From positions 1,054,001 through 1,118,000 of the forward strand of contig CAXXFI010000002.1 in assembly GCA_963665155.2 (NCBI GenBank): DNA of 64,000 nt. Direction: 5' to 3'. Below, one piece after another: positions 18,456-27,896 of this stretch (positions within the stretch are counted from its first letter, which is position 1; the number at the start of each line of letters is the position of its first letter). The translations under genes and the position numbers were made by a program. The notes beneath the pieces were generated by a model that saw nothing but the letters and a program-made list of their open reading frames with translations, was not told the DNA's origin and did not search any database. Source of the DNA: UBA1141 sp963665155. Lineage in GTDB: Bacteria > Chloroflexota > Dehalococcoidia > Lucifugimonadales > UBA3495.

Positions 18456-19742
18456 ATGTCATCCGATCCTATTAATCTAACTAAAACAGAACGCAATTTA
18501 TGGAACGCTATTGTCGCCGAGGCGTTGGCATACCTAAAATACAATGCCTACGCTCACAAAGCCCTGGAAGAGGGCCTACCGGAAGTCGCCCAGGTCTTTC
18601 AGGAAGTGGCCGGGGCCGAGACGATCCACGGGATGAATCACCTCAAAGTGTCGGGGGACATCAAGCGCACGATCGAGAACTTGCGTACCGTGACCACTGG
18701 GGAAGCCAAGGAGTTCAGCACTGTCTATCCCCGGATGATCCAAGACGCGCTCGATGAGGGGAACCAGGCTGCTGCCGACTCGTTCAACCTGGCTTTGGAG
18801 CGGGAACGCCACCACCTTGATGTGTTCACTCAAGCGTTGGATTTGCTGGAGGCCAGAGAGTCTGCGTCGACTAAACTTGATTCAACCGGGCTCAATTTAA
18901 CCGAAATTTCAAAACCGCCAGCCGCAGTGGCCTCCACGAAAGTCGACACCGCTCCGCATTCCGGGTTTGGGCAGGATGCAGAAACCGTGCTGCTCAAGGC
19001 CGGCCCTGGCAACGAACTGGACACTTACGTCAGCGCCGCCATGGAAATCGACCGGGAGCGGTGGCGAGTCGCTTCATTGGTCAGGCTCCGGGAGGTGGTG
19101 TTTGGCGCTCAGGACGGAATGCTAAGCACCCTGGCCCTAGTCACTTCCGTGGCGGTCGCCGTAGACCAAACGTCCATAGTGCTTGTGGCAGGTTTGGCTG
19201 GGGCTCTGGCCGGGATGATATCCATGGCTACCGGCGCTTATTTAGGCTCCCGAGCGGAGCAAGACGTTAGGCGTTCGGAAATCGCTCAAGAGGCTGCGGA
19301 GTTGGAAGCCAATCCGGCTGAAGAACTGGCCGAATTGACCGTGATTTTCCAACGGGAAGGGAGGAGCTACGAAGAAGCCCGCCACCTGGCCGACGAGATT
19401 GCTCAGGACAAGGATTTGTGGTTGCGGACTCTGGTGGAAAAAGAGCTGGGACTTAGCCCGGATGACACCAGCAACCCCGTCAAAGACGCATTGGTTATGG
19501 GCACATCTTTCGTCCTGGCTGCGTTCGTACCAATCGTGCCCCACATGGTGCTGGACGGTTGGAACGCTATCGGAGTCTCGGTGGCTGCGGCGTTGGTGGG
19601 CCTATTCGTCTTAGGGATGGGCAAGGGCCGCTTGGTCCAACGTTCTCCCATACTACAGGGGCTGGAGATATTGGGAATCGGAGCGGTATCCGCCCTGATA
19701 GGCTACGGCTTGGGTGACGGGGTGCCACGCCTGTTTACGTAG
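18456..19742 (+). CDS. ferritin-like/VIT1 fusion iron (manganese) transporter, MbfA type
   Basis: 428 residues combining two domains. Residues 1-135 form a rubrerythrin-like four-helix bundle with di-iron ligands (NAIVAEALAYLKY, AGAETIHGMNH, LALERERHHLDVF). Residues 200-428 form a VIT1/CCC1 membrane domain: FGAQDGMLSTLALVTSVAVA, GAYLGSRAEQDV, and four to five hydrophobic helices, with an acidic loop (AELEANPAEELAEL) that binds metal in this family. MbfA of alphaproteobacteria has this architecture and exports iron under stress. Here the linker between domains is long (about 60 residues). Monocistronic. Confidence 0.88.
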   Translation: MSSDPINLTKTERNLWNAIVAEALAYLKYNAYAHKALEEGLPEVAQVFQEVAGAETIHGMNHLKVSGDIKRTIENLRTVTTGEAKEFSTVYPRMIQDALDEGNQAAADSFNLALERERHHLDVFTQALDLLEARESASTKLDSTGLNLTEISKPPAAVASTKVDTAPHSGFGQDAETVLLKAGPGNELDTYVSAAMEIDRERWRVASLVRLREVVFGAQDGMLSTLALVTSVAVAVDQTSIVLVAGLAGALAGMISMATGAYLGSRAEQDVRRSEIAQEAAELEANPAEELAELTVIFQREGRSYEEARHLADEIAQDKDLWLRTLVEKELGLSPDDTSNPVKDALVMGTSFVLAAFVPIVPHMVLDGWNAIGVSVAAALVGLFVLGMGKGRLVQRSPILQGLEILGIGAVSALIGYGLGDGVPRLFT

Positions 19743-19868
19743 GGCGAACAGGAGGCGATGCAACCTTCTCCCCGTTACGAATGGGGAGGTCAAGAGGGGG
19801 GGTGGATTACCTTCCACCAGGAACAATAAACAAGACCAACAAAATAGTGCCCATAAACTAACGGTGAG

Positions 19869-20783
19869 CTAACCGAGCCGCCCAAGCCATCCTTCGACAG
19901 TCGCCACGAAGTCGGCGGGGTTATCGCCTTGGACTAGGTGTCCGGCATTGGAGATGGTCACGGTTTCGCAAACACTGATGGCTACTCCCATTTTCCCCAA
20001 CGTCTCATCGCTGAAAATGTCGCTCCGGTCACCCCGCAATACTAGCGTGGGGCATTCAATACGGCTCAAGCATTCCCACAGTTGCGCAGGCTCCCATCCA
20101 GATTCCCGGCGGTTTGGGCCACGCATAACCTTGTCGTACTTCCAAGTCCATTTGCCGTCTTGACGCTGCCGTATGCTGTACTGTAAGGCGCCCACCACTT
20201 GTTCCCGGGTGCGACCGGTGTACTCTTGGATTCTTTCGGCAAACTCATCGAACGAGTCCAATTCGTCGGGCAACTCTTTGAACGCCTGAATTCTGTTCTG
20301 CCCCCGGCGTTGAGTGTCCGGCCCTGTGTCAACGATCACCAACCCCCGCAGAATCTCCGAATTACGCGATGCCCAAACGTAGCTGTTTCGGCCACCCATT
20401 GAATGACCCATCAAAACGAACCGGTCGAATCGCAGGGCCTTCACGAAACCATCCAGGTCACCCACCTGGGCATCAAGGGAATAATCACCGTCTGCTGCCC
20501 AATCGCTGTCGCCATGCCCCCGCTGGTCCAAAGCGATAACGTTGTATTTATCGGATAACGACAGGCTAATGAAGTCCCAACTGTGGGACTGCTGGGAATT
20601 GCCGTGAAGCATGAGAATCTTCGGGTTTGCGTCGTCTCCCCACTCCAGATAATGGAAGTTCATCCCGTTTACTTGAACATCTTTGCCGGTGGGCTGGTTT
20701 TCCTGGGTGAAGGGTACGCCCATCTTTCGTGCCGCATCATATAGAGACAAACCCTGTCCGACATTGGGGGAAGACGTCATCAT
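19869..20783 (-). CDS. alpha/beta hydrolase
   Basis: 304-residue alpha/beta-hydrolase fold protein. Nucleophile elbow GHSMGG has Ser at about residue 128. The oxyanion motif is LHGNSQQSHSW. The acid is probably in LRGDRSDIFSDE, and the His is in SNAGHLVQGDNP. The DQRGHGDSDWAADGDYSL strand-loop is typical of esterases and C-C hydrolases. Substrate unknown. Alone on its strand. Confidence 0.88.
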   Translation of the reverse strand: MMTSSPNVGQGLSLYDAARKMGVPFTQENQPTGKDVQVNGMNFHYLEWGDDANPKILMLHGNSQQSHSWDFISLSLSDKYNVIALDQRGHGDSDWAADGDYSLDAQVGDLDGFVKALRFDRFVLMGHSMGGRNSYVWASRNSEILRGLVIVDTGPDTQRRGQNRIQAFKELPDELDSFDEFAERIQEYTGRTREQVVGALQYSIRQRQDGKWTWKYDKVMRGPNRRESGWEPAQLWECLSRIECPTLVLRGDRSDIFSDETLGKMGVAISVCETVTISNAGHLVQGDNPADFVATVEGWLGRLG

Positions 20784-21176
20784 TAGACCTCCGGCTCAAT
20801 CTCAGACCTCATAATACCTTGAGTGTCAAGAATAGTGGCGCTTGGCAGTGGGTGGGTTCAATTTCATAATAATCGCGTCGATCCTCGTATAGGACCATTC
20901 CGCTGACCCATCCTTAGCGAGGGGCCTTTGGCTCTTACGAGGAGGCGAAATTACGCTTTCATGCTCGCAATCGTTAAATTTTGCCAAGCTTCCGGTTTTC
21001 ATTCCCTGCCCACGGTGATACTATTATACGGCCATAATTAACAATAGTTTTGGATCAATACTTTGGCCCGGCTGGCCCAATCATAATAATTCTGACCGGA
21101 ACGTACCAGCCGGGCCTATAAGGGTCGGCCAAGCGCGTGCAGGCTAGTCCCGGTATATTCAGGAGAGGATTTACCC
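20784..21176. other. intergenic region between hydrolase and L25
   Basis: 393-base divergent region. It includes an AT-rich stretch near 21018-21060 (TACTATTATACGG) that could hold the rplY promoter, but no good -35 match is visible. AGGAGA precedes the L25 start. Confidence 0.35.
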
Positions 21177-21830
21177 ATGACCACACAAACTATAACCCTA
21201 GAATTGGAACCCAGGACAATGCTGGGGAAGAAAGTGAAAAAGCTCCGGCGAGAAGGTATCATTCCTGTGCATATTTATGGTCCGGACGCTGATTCTCGCC
21301 CTCTGCAATGCCAGGGCCAGAGGCTAGTCCAGGTACTGTACCAGGCTGGAGGTAATACAGCCATCGCAATCAGCATTAAAGGAGAATCTGGAAACCTGTT
21401 GGCCTTTGCCAGGGAAATCCAGTGGGAACCACTGCGAGATACCATCCTGCACGTAGATTTCCTCCTTGCCGACATCAACCGGCCTGTAACGGCCCAAGTC
21501 CCGATCGTGCTCATCGGGGAATCACCGGGGGCCCGCTCGGTGGGCGGCACCGTAGTGCACCAACTCCGCCAATTGGACGTTCAAGCATTGCCACTGGAAA
21601 TGCCTGGCCAAATTGAATTTAACTTGGATGTCCTTACCGAGGTCGATGGAGTGGTCCGGGTAAGCGACCTAAATGTGTCTGACAACGTCACAGTACTCAC
21701 CGACTCGGAAGAATTGGTTGCACGTGTTGAGTTGCCCAGAGTCGAGATTGAAGGGGAATTCGCGGCTGGACAGCAAGAAGGCGAACCCTCTGGCGGTCAG
21801 GACTCGGGTTCGGACGATGCAGAAAACTAG
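21177..21830 (+). CDS. rplY: 50S ribosomal protein L25 (Ctc/TL5 type)
   Basis: 217-residue L25 of the long TL5/Ctc class, which binds 5S rRNA. The N-terminal 5S-binding domain has KKVKKLRREGIIPVHIYG. The C-terminal beta domain has the VPIVLIGESPGA and DVLTEVDGVVRVSDL patterns. It ends in an acidic Gly/Glu/Asp-rich tail. Start ATG follows AGGAGAGG. Monocistronic in this window. Confidence 0.93.
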   Translation: MTTQTITLELEPRTMLGKKVKKLRREGIIPVHIYGPDADSRPLQCQGQRLVQVLYQAGGNTAIAISIKGESGNLLAFAREIQWEPLRDTILHVDFLLADINRPVTAQVPIVLIGESPGARSVGGTVVHQLRQLDVQALPLEMPGQIEFNLDVLTEVDGVVRVSDLNVSDNVTVLTDSEELVARVELPRVEIEGEFAAGQQEGEPSGGQDSGSDDAEN

Positions 21831-22006
21831 GGGTGAGGCGAATAGCGCCCGGTTACAAAGTAAATCAATCATGCCAAGCCAATCATGGTCGGACCGGAAG
21901 ATTTTCATGGTTTCAATCCATCTATTGTGGTCATGACGCTGACCTTCACGCTGGGCATGACACCCCACCGGATTTTTCGTGATGGCCTAGGTGAGGAGGT
22001 AACTTC

Positions 22007-22774
22007 ATGTACCTAGTGTTCCTGGGTGAGTCTGGCAATACCGGTAACAGCGTTCGCGACCCGGCCCAGCCACACCACGTCCATACCGGCTTGCTCATTC
22101 ACGAGAGCCAGTCCATCTCCGTCAATGGGGAGTATGACGCCCTTTACCGTCGGCACTTTGGTCAGCCTCCGGGAGAAGGCGGGATGCCCAAAAACCTGCG
22201 GCCAGCGGATATCTACCAAGGTACCGGTCATTTCAAATCTTGGAGTATAGAAAAGCGGCACCAACTGCTACAAGACTGCATGGGCATCCTGATGCGCCGT
22301 AGAACCCCGGTCATAATCTCCTACGTGGACAAGCAAAAGTTCGCCCAGGCCAAAACCGAAGCCGCAGATCCTTACCCTGTTTGGAATAACCCCTCCGAGC
22401 CGGTGATCAGCCGGTTCCTGATGGCCCTCAATATGTTCTTGGATGAGTTGGTCATGACCACACTCAGCCCGGACCAAATAATGGAATCCCAATGGCCCAT
22501 ACGGGATTTTGCCTTGGTCGTGGCCGGTGAAAGTAGTTCGGTGGAGCCCGGTCTGATGCCCCAGTTCCTTAAGTCCGAGGACGGCGCGGATGCGACCGCA
22601 TTGCTGGAGAACTTCTGCTTCGTGGGCCCGGACCACTCGGTGGGCACCCAGTTAGCCAATATCTGCGCCTATTTCACCCGGCGCTGGCTTGAGAAACCGG
22701 ACGCCCCACAACCCTATTTCGATGCGCTAAGGGATAACGAGGTGGTTCAAGTAATTTATCCGGTCCAATTCTGA
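22007..22774 (+). CDS. DUF3800 protein with altered acidic motif
   Basis: 255 residues matching DUF3800, a family of unknown function whose members start with a strand followed by DESG. Here the motif reads FLGESGNTG (G at residue 7 in place of Asp). The C-terminal Gln-Leu-Ala-Asp motif reads TQLANICAYF, with Asn in place of Asp. Loss of both acids suggests any metal-dependent activity is altered or gone. GGAGG precedes the ATG. Stand-alone gene. Confidence 0.75.
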   Translation: MYLVFLGESGNTGNSVRDPAQPHHVHTGLLIHESQSISVNGEYDALYRRHFGQPPGEGGMPKNLRPADIYQGTGHFKSWSIEKRHQLLQDCMGILMRRRTPVIISYVDKQKFAQAKTEAADPYPVWNNPSEPVISRFLMALNMFLDELVMTTLSPDQIMESQWPIRDFALVVAGESSSVEPGLMPQFLKSEDGADATALLENFCFVGPDHSVGTQLANICAYFTRRWLEKPDAPQPYFDALRDNEVVQVIYPVQF

Positions 22775-23189
22775 TTTCCGCCTGTCCCGGCCTGCGCCTG
22801 ACTCCTCCGATGAATCCTCTACTACCTTCCTTGGTCTATACGGAGATAACCCCGGACGCCTGCGTCGCTAGGGCAAACGCTCCAACGGGAGATATTGGGT
22901 TGGGGATATTGGCTATCGCTTGAGCCACGTCAACCCCTCTGTTCTATAGCCTAGTTCAAAAGACTATTTCAAGAACCATCGGGGATCAATGTGGCATGTC
23001 TAGCGTGGGACACGTTAATTGGGTATTAGCAACTTCACTATTCTGTGTAACTCGACGACCACCCCTGGGCTCTGATTTTGGAAACGCAGATATTCTCCCA
23101 ATTTCAGCAAAAATGTTATGCTTGTGCTCGTCCTTAAAATGACGATTAGGGTAACTTGTAACAATACTAAATCCGGAGATTAAACCAAC
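22775..23189. other. intergenic region before lysS
   Basis: 415 bases with no gene. The lysS ribosome site GGAG is at about 23174. I looked for a T-box leader (specifier stem plus TGG-type bulge before a terminator) and did not find one. Confidence 0.35.
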
Positions 23190-24728
23190 ATGCCCGACCG
23201 GGAAGAAAGCCTGCTGGGCAGTCGGCAAGTCAAACTAGAGCGACTTCGCCAGCAAGGCATAGACCCATACCCGCCACGATTAAGGCGGACCTGCGATACC
23301 GCCTCGGCCATTGAGCGATTTGAGGCTGTCGAAAACGACGGTCAGGACGAATCTACGGCCAAAGACCTAGCCGTGGCGGGACGCATTGTCTCGGTGCGGG
23401 ACATGGGGCGGGCGGCATTCTTGGACCTTCGGGACGCCTCGGGTACCCTTCAAGTGCTGGTTCGCAAGAACAACTTGGGCGAACAATTCGACCTGCTAAA
23501 GGATTTAGACGTTGGCGACCACTTGGGTGTTACCGGGTCCATGATCCGTACCCGCACGGGACAGGTAACAATAGACGCCAAAGAGCTGACACTGGCGTCC
23601 AAGGGCATGCGCCCCCTTCCCGAGAAATTCCATGGTCTGCGGGATGTGGAAATACGCTACCGTCAAAGATACCTGGACCTGATCTCCCACCCCGAAATCA
23701 TGAAAGCTTTCACCCAGCGGAGCCAGATAATCCGTGGCATCCGCCGCTTTCTCGACGACCGTGGGTTCTTGGAAGTTGATACTCCGGTGTTGGTCCCTGT
23801 GGCGGCTGGAGCACATGCCAGGCCCTTCGTGACCCACCACAACGCCTTGGACCAGCAACTGTATTTGCGGATTGCCACCGAACTGTACTTGAAGCGCCTG
23901 ATTATCGGTGGCTTCGATAAAGTCTATGAACTGGGCCGGGTCTTCCGCAATGAAGGCATAGACCAAGACCACAACCCGGAATTCACGCTGCTGGAAAGCT
24001 ACGAGGCCTATGCCGATTACAACGATGTTTTGGAGATGGTGGAGTCCATGGTCTCCGGCATCTGCCTTGAAGTGCGGGGCACCACCCAGATACCCTTCGG
24101 CGACCACCTCATCGACTTCGCCCCTCCGTGGCAAAGGCTTGGACTCCGCGAAGCGTTGGTCAGCCATGCCGGCATAGACATCGACGAATTTCCCGACCAC
24201 GCTTCCCTGGCCAAGCGCGCCACCGCCCTTGGACTGGAGCCTGGCCCCAGAGATAGTCGGGGACGGTTGATAGACCAGTTGATCTCCACCTTTGTGGAGC
24301 CAAAACTCGTCCAACCGACCTTCTTATTGGACTATCCCGAAGAGATGTCCCCGTTGGCCAAAGCCAAGCCGGGAGTGCCCGGATACGTCGAGAGGTTCGA
24401 GGCATTCGCCGCTGGCATGGAAATCGCCAATTCCTACACCGAACTCAACGACCCTGCGGTGCAACGGGAGAGGCTGGATTCCCAAGAAGACATCCGCCAA
24501 ACCCACCAAGACGATGAGGTAGACCGCAAAGACGAGGACTTCCTTCTGGCCTTGGAGTACGGGATGCCGCCCACCGGCGGACTGGGCATGGGCATAGACC
24601 GCTTGGTAATGCTATTGTCCTCCCAACCGTCCATTCGTGACGTTATGCTTTTCCCCCAGATGCGCAACCTTAGCCCCGGGCAACAATCGGATCACCACGA
24701 AGAATCCGAGCTAGACAAACCGAGCTAG
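23190..24728 (+). CDS. lysS: lysyl-tRNA synthetase (class II)
   Basis: 512 residues. An N-terminal OB-fold anticodon domain (AVAGRIVSVRDMGRAAFLDL) precedes a class II catalytic domain. Motif 1 is around FLDDRGFLEVDTPVL, motif 2 is GRVFRNEGIDQDHNPEFT, and motif 3 is GGLGMGIDRLVML. The lysine-binding HNPEFT signature identifies the specificity. It is followed after eight bases by serS, an uncommon pairing, probably one transcript. Confidence 0.97.
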   Translation: MPDREESLLGSRQVKLERLRQQGIDPYPPRLRRTCDTASAIERFEAVENDGQDESTAKDLAVAGRIVSVRDMGRAAFLDLRDASGTLQVLVRKNNLGEQFDLLKDLDVGDHLGVTGSMIRTRTGQVTIDAKELTLASKGMRPLPEKFHGLRDVEIRYRQRYLDLISHPEIMKAFTQRSQIIRGIRRFLDDRGFLEVDTPVLVPVAAGAHARPFVTHHNALDQQLYLRIATELYLKRLIIGGFDKVYELGRVFRNEGIDQDHNPEFTLLESYEAYADYNDVLEMVESMVSGICLEVRGTTQIPFGDHLIDFAPPWQRLGLREALVSHAGIDIDEFPDHASLAKRATALGLEPGPRDSRGRLIDQLISTFVEPKLVQPTFLLDYPEEMSPLAKAKPGVPGYVERFEAFAAGMEIANSYTELNDPAVQRERLDSQEDIRQTHQDDEVDRKDEDFLLALEYGMPPTGGLGMGIDRLVMLLSSQPSIRDVMLFPQMRNLSPGQQSDHHEESELDKPS

Positions 24729-24736
24729 AGTAATAA

Positions 24737-26008
24737 ATGATTTCTATAGAATTAATTAGACGCGACCCCGACCAAGTCAGGCGAGCGCTGGCGGCACGAG
24801 GCGAAGAAGACCCGTTGGCTCAACTGTTGGACATAGATGCCCAGAGACGTTCCGCTCAGACCGAGGGTGGCGATCTGCGAGCGCAACGCAACCGGGTGAG
24901 CAAAGAAGTGGGGCAAGCCCGACAATTAGGCCAGGAGCCTGCCCAAGAAGTTGTCCAAGAAATGCGCCAAGTCGGCGAAAAGATTACTGAACTTGAGCAA
25001 CAGGACCAAGCCTTGGAAGAGCAGATCAACGAAATCCTGCTTGGGCTGCCCAATCTCCCGCTGGACGGCGTACCCAAGGGAGAAGGCGAAGAGGACAATA
25101 TCGTTACCCGGAGTTGGGGAGAGGTACCCAGCTTGGACTTCACGCGGGTACCCCATTGGGAGTTGGGCGAGACGCTGGGGCTGATCGACTTTCAAAGGGG
25201 CGTCAAGGTGGCAGGCAGCCGCTTTTTCACCATGACGGGCATGGGCGCCAAGCTAAACCGGGCACTAATTTCGTGGATGCTTGACCTGCACGTATCGGAG
25301 CATGGCTATACCGAAGTAACCCTGCCATTGATGGTCAAGAAGGAATCTATGTTAGGGTCCGGCAACCTGCCCAAGTTTGCCGACAACCTCTACCACGACG
25401 ATGAAGACGACCTGTGGTTGATTCCTACAGCCGAGGTGCCGATTACCAACCTGCACCGGGACGAGATTCTGTCCGCCAGCCAGCTGCCTCTAAAGTATGT
25501 GGCCCACACGCCCTGCTTCCGGCGGGAGAAGGCTGCTGCCGGTAGGGACACCCGGGGCATCAAGCGGGTGCACCAGTTCGACAAAGTTGAGATGTACCAG
25601 TTGGTGGCCCCCGAAAACTCTGCGGACGAGCTGGAAAAACTGGTAGATAACGCCGAAGACGTGTGCCGCAAACTTGAATTGCCTTATAGAGTGCTGCAGC
25701 TTTGCACCGGGGATTTGGGTTTTGCTTCCGCTATGACCTACGACATCGAGGTATGGGCCGCCGGTTGCCAGGAGTGGCTGGAGGTCAGTTCCTGCTCCAA
25801 TTGCACTGATTTCCAGGCCCGGCGCACCAACCTACGCTATCGGCCACAAGACTCCAGGCCCCAGTTGGTGCATACGCTAAACGGTTCGGGTCTAGCCCTG
25901 CCCAGGGTGATTATCGCCATCCTGGAAAACTACCAGCAACCCGACGGTTCAGTGGTGATTCCCGAGGTACTGCGCCCCTACACCGGCTTTGACGTGATCA
26001 CGGCATAA
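24737..26008 (+). CDS. serS: seryl-tRNA synthetase
   Basis: 423 residues. The N-terminal antiparallel coiled coil (residues about 30-105) binds the long variable arm of tRNA-Ser. The catalytic core has motif 2 (TPCFRREKAAAGRDTRG) and motif 3 (NGSGLALPRVIIAILENYQ). The ending IPEVLRPYTG is typical. Directly after lysS; a strong hairpin terminator follows at 26047-26080. Confidence 0.97.
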   Translation: MISIELIRRDPDQVRRALAARGEEDPLAQLLDIDAQRRSAQTEGGDLRAQRNRVSKEVGQARQLGQEPAQEVVQEMRQVGEKITELEQQDQALEEQINEILLGLPNLPLDGVPKGEGEEDNIVTRSWGEVPSLDFTRVPHWELGETLGLIDFQRGVKVAGSRFFTMTGMGAKLNRALISWMLDLHVSEHGYTEVTLPLMVKKESMLGSGNLPKFADNLYHDDEDDLWLIPTAEVPITNLHRDEILSASQLPLKYVAHTPCFRREKAAAGRDTRGIKRVHQFDKVEMYQLVAPENSADELEKLVDNAEDVCRKLELPYRVLQLCTGDLGFASAMTYDIEVWAAGCQEWLEVSSCSNCTDFQARRTNLRYRPQDSRPQLVHTLNGSGLALPRVIIAILENYQQPDGSVVIPEVLRPYTGFDVITA

Positions 26009-26046
26009 TCCAGAAACCAAAGAAGAAGTCCTTCAGGATGGGTTTT

Positions 26047-26080
26047 AGGGGAACCCTTTCCTACAGGAAAGGGTTCCCCT
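26047..26080 (+). terminator. terminator after serS
   Basis: Perfect 15-bp stem (26047-26061 with 26066-26080), loop TACA, followed by a short A/T-rich run. It ends the lysS-serS transcript. Confidence 0.85.
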
Positions 26081-26108
26081 AATATTTCAGGTTCAAAGGA
26101 GTAGAACA

Positions 26109-26924
26109 ATGTCTGGAATCTGGCCCGGCAACACCCAGTGCGTAGCGATGCTAACCTTCGATGTGGACGGGATTTCTTCCTGGCTCAACCGAAACCCCGA
26201 TTTTATTAACCATCCCAGCCTAATGTCCATGGCCGAGTACGGCCCCAGCGTGGCCACTCCGCGGATTCTTGACATGCTGGACGTTCATGGCATCAAATCC
26301 AGCTTCTACGTTCCGGGCTATGTGGCGGAGACCCATGTCGACCTGGTAAAAGAGATCGCCAGTAGGGGCCACGAGGTGGCGCACCACGGCTACATGCACG
26401 AGCCGCCTGCGACCTTGTCTCCCGAGGAAGAGAAAGCGGTACTGGAAAAAGGCATCAGCATTCTTAAAGGCATCACCGGTGTGGCTCCCGTCGGTTACCG
26501 GTCTCCCAGTTGGGAACTGAGCGAGCATTCTCTGGAGTATCTGGGTTCCTTGGGCTTCACTTACGACACCAGCTTGATGGGTGACGACGCACCCTACATG
26601 GTTGACGTTCCCGGCTCCGACAAGCAACTGGTGGAACTGCCCATTCACTGGCTGCTGGACGACGCGCCCAATTTTGCTTACGCTCCGGTTGCCAATCGGT
26701 TGGGGACCATCCGGAACCCCCAGGAAGTTTTCGATACATGGGCGGCCGAGTTCGAGGGGCTCTACCGCTACGGACGTACTTTTAACCTGACCATGCATCC
26801 ACAGTTCATAGGCCGTCCCGGAAGGCTGCTCATGTTGGAACGTCTAATCGACCATATTCGGACCTTCCCCAACGTGGAGTTCATGCGCTGTCAGGACGTT
26901 GCAGAACTGTGGGCCAACCGATAG
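26109..26924 (+). CDS. polysaccharide deacetylase family protein (NodB fold)
   Basis: 271 residues with the NodB carbohydrate-esterase-4 motifs: the first Asp in LTFDVDG, the His pair in HGYMHEPP, YRSPSWELSEHS, and the late LTMHPQFIGRPGR. No signal peptide is present, so it is probably cytosolic. The C-terminal PQFIGRPGRLLMLERLIDHI block resembles the PuuE/HpPgdA branch, which acts on allantoin-like or small substrates rather than chitin. Start after AAGGAG. Lies just upstream of the nitrile hydratase-like genes, so it may act on related C-N bonds; this is inference. Confidence 0.85.
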   Translation: MSGIWPGNTQCVAMLTFDVDGISSWLNRNPDFINHPSLMSMAEYGPSVATPRILDMLDVHGIKSSFYVPGYVAETHVDLVKEIASRGHEVAHHGYMHEPPATLSPEEEKAVLEKGISILKGITGVAPVGYRSPSWELSEHSLEYLGSLGFTYDTSLMGDDAPYMVDVPGSDKQLVELPIHWLLDDAPNFAYAPVANRLGTIRNPQEVFDTWAAEFEGLYRYGRTFNLTMHPQFIGRPGRLLMLERLIDHIRTFPNVEFMRCQDVAELWANR

Positions 26925-27024
26925 CCCGCGTTCGCCATGCTCCGGCAGTCAAGTAACAGTTATACCGTCTCACCGGCTAGATGCAACCGTATATCTCTTA
27001 GACACAAGCACATAAGAAGGGAAC

Positions 27025-27366
27025 ATGCCAAAAGTCCATGACCGGGGCGGTTGGCCCAACGAAGACCCCACGTTTTCATGCATGGATCCGGCGAATGAAT
27101 CGGCGGATTTATGGCTCACCGAGCACGATATGGAGGACTGGGAAAGGCGAGTGGATTCTCTAAACAGTGTTCTGGGGGAAAAGGGTCTCAAGAACACCGA
27201 TCAACTCCGCCGGGCCATCGAGAGCCTGAGCCAGGATAAATACGAGACCCTCAGCTACTACGAGAAGTGGACCGAGGCCATGGAAGCCCTACTCGTGGAG
27301 CAGGGCGTGATGACGACCGAAGAAATCGACAGGAAAATGGCCGATTTGCAGAAGGACTCCAAGTAG
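27025..27366 (+). CDS. nitrile hydratase beta-like, N-terminal half (thiocyanate hydrolase beta-like)
   Basis: 113 residues matching the N-terminal helical half of nitrile hydratase beta subunits: HDRGGWPNEDP near the start and SYYEKWTEAMEALLVEQGVMT at the end. In thiocyanate hydrolase and toyocamycin nitrile hydratase this half is a separate subunit, as here. The next gene, two bases after its stop, carries the other half. AAGGGAAC precedes the ATG. Confidence 0.8.
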   Translation: MPKVHDRGGWPNEDPTFSCMDPANESADLWLTEHDMEDWERRVDSLNSVLGEKGLKNTDQLRRAIESLSQDKYETLSYYEKWTEAMEALLVEQGVMTTEEIDRKMADLQKDSK

Positions 27367-27368
27367 CC

Positions 27369-27668
27369 ATGACCACTGCCGACGAAGTCAAGTTTCAGCC
27401 AGGCGATCGGATCGTAGTGCGGGTGGGCAACCCACCGACCCACTACCGCACTCCTCTCTACATTCAAGGTAAACCCGGCCGGGTGGATTGCTATTGGGGT
27501 GACTACCGGAACCCCGAATCATTGGCCTACGGTGGCACTGGGACGCCCCGCCAACCACTGTACCGGGTGGAATTTGCTCAGAAAGACCTCTGGGATAACT
27601 ATAAAGGCCCGGAGAGCGACAAGCTTTTGATAGATATCTACCAGCACTGGCTGGAACCCGCGAGCTAA
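27369..27668 (+). CDS. nitrile hydratase beta-like, C-terminal half (thiocyanate hydrolase alpha-like)
   Basis: 99 residues of the SH3-like barrel that forms the C-terminal half of nitrile hydratase beta: FQPGDRIVVRVGNPPTHYR, YIQGKPGRVDCYWG, PLYRVEFAQKDLW and a final LIDIYQHWLEPA. The ATG lies two bases after the preceding stop codon. The half-genes correspond to the beta and alpha subunits of thiocyanate hydrolase. Palindromic repeats separate it from the third subunit gene. Confidence 0.82.
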   Translation: MTTADEVKFQPGDRIVVRVGNPPTHYRTPLYIQGKPGRVDCYWGDYRNPESLAYGGTGTPRQPLYRVEFAQKDLWDNYKGPESDKLLIDIYQHWLEPAS

Positions 27669-27705
27669 TGTTAATCCTGGTAAATTGCCGGCAATAATCA
27701 ATTAC

Positions 27706-27850
27706 GTTCGCCTTGAGCCAGTCGACGGGCCTTTACGCAGAGGTATGGTTCGACAGGCTCACCACGAACGTTGGTGGATCCAAGGCCGTTCGCCTGAGCC
27801 AGTCGGGGGATCCTGCCCCAGCAGAATGGTTCGACAGGCTCACGATGAGC
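27706..27850. repeat. two REP-like palindromes
   Basis: Two copies of a roughly 65-base palindromic unit (GTTCGCCTTGAGCCAG paired with GGTTCGACAGGCTCACCACGAAC) at 27706-27770 and 27787-27850. Related copies occur at 30174-30320. They occupy the gap between the beta-like and alpha-like nitrile hydratase genes. Confidence 0.8.
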
Positions 27851-27896
27851 GTAATCTATAACACGGATTTACCCTAATTGGCACAGGGAGATCGAA

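Noticed and set aside
22775..23189. T-box leader before lysS-serS
   Set aside because: No specifier/antiterminator arrangement seen and no terminator before lysS.
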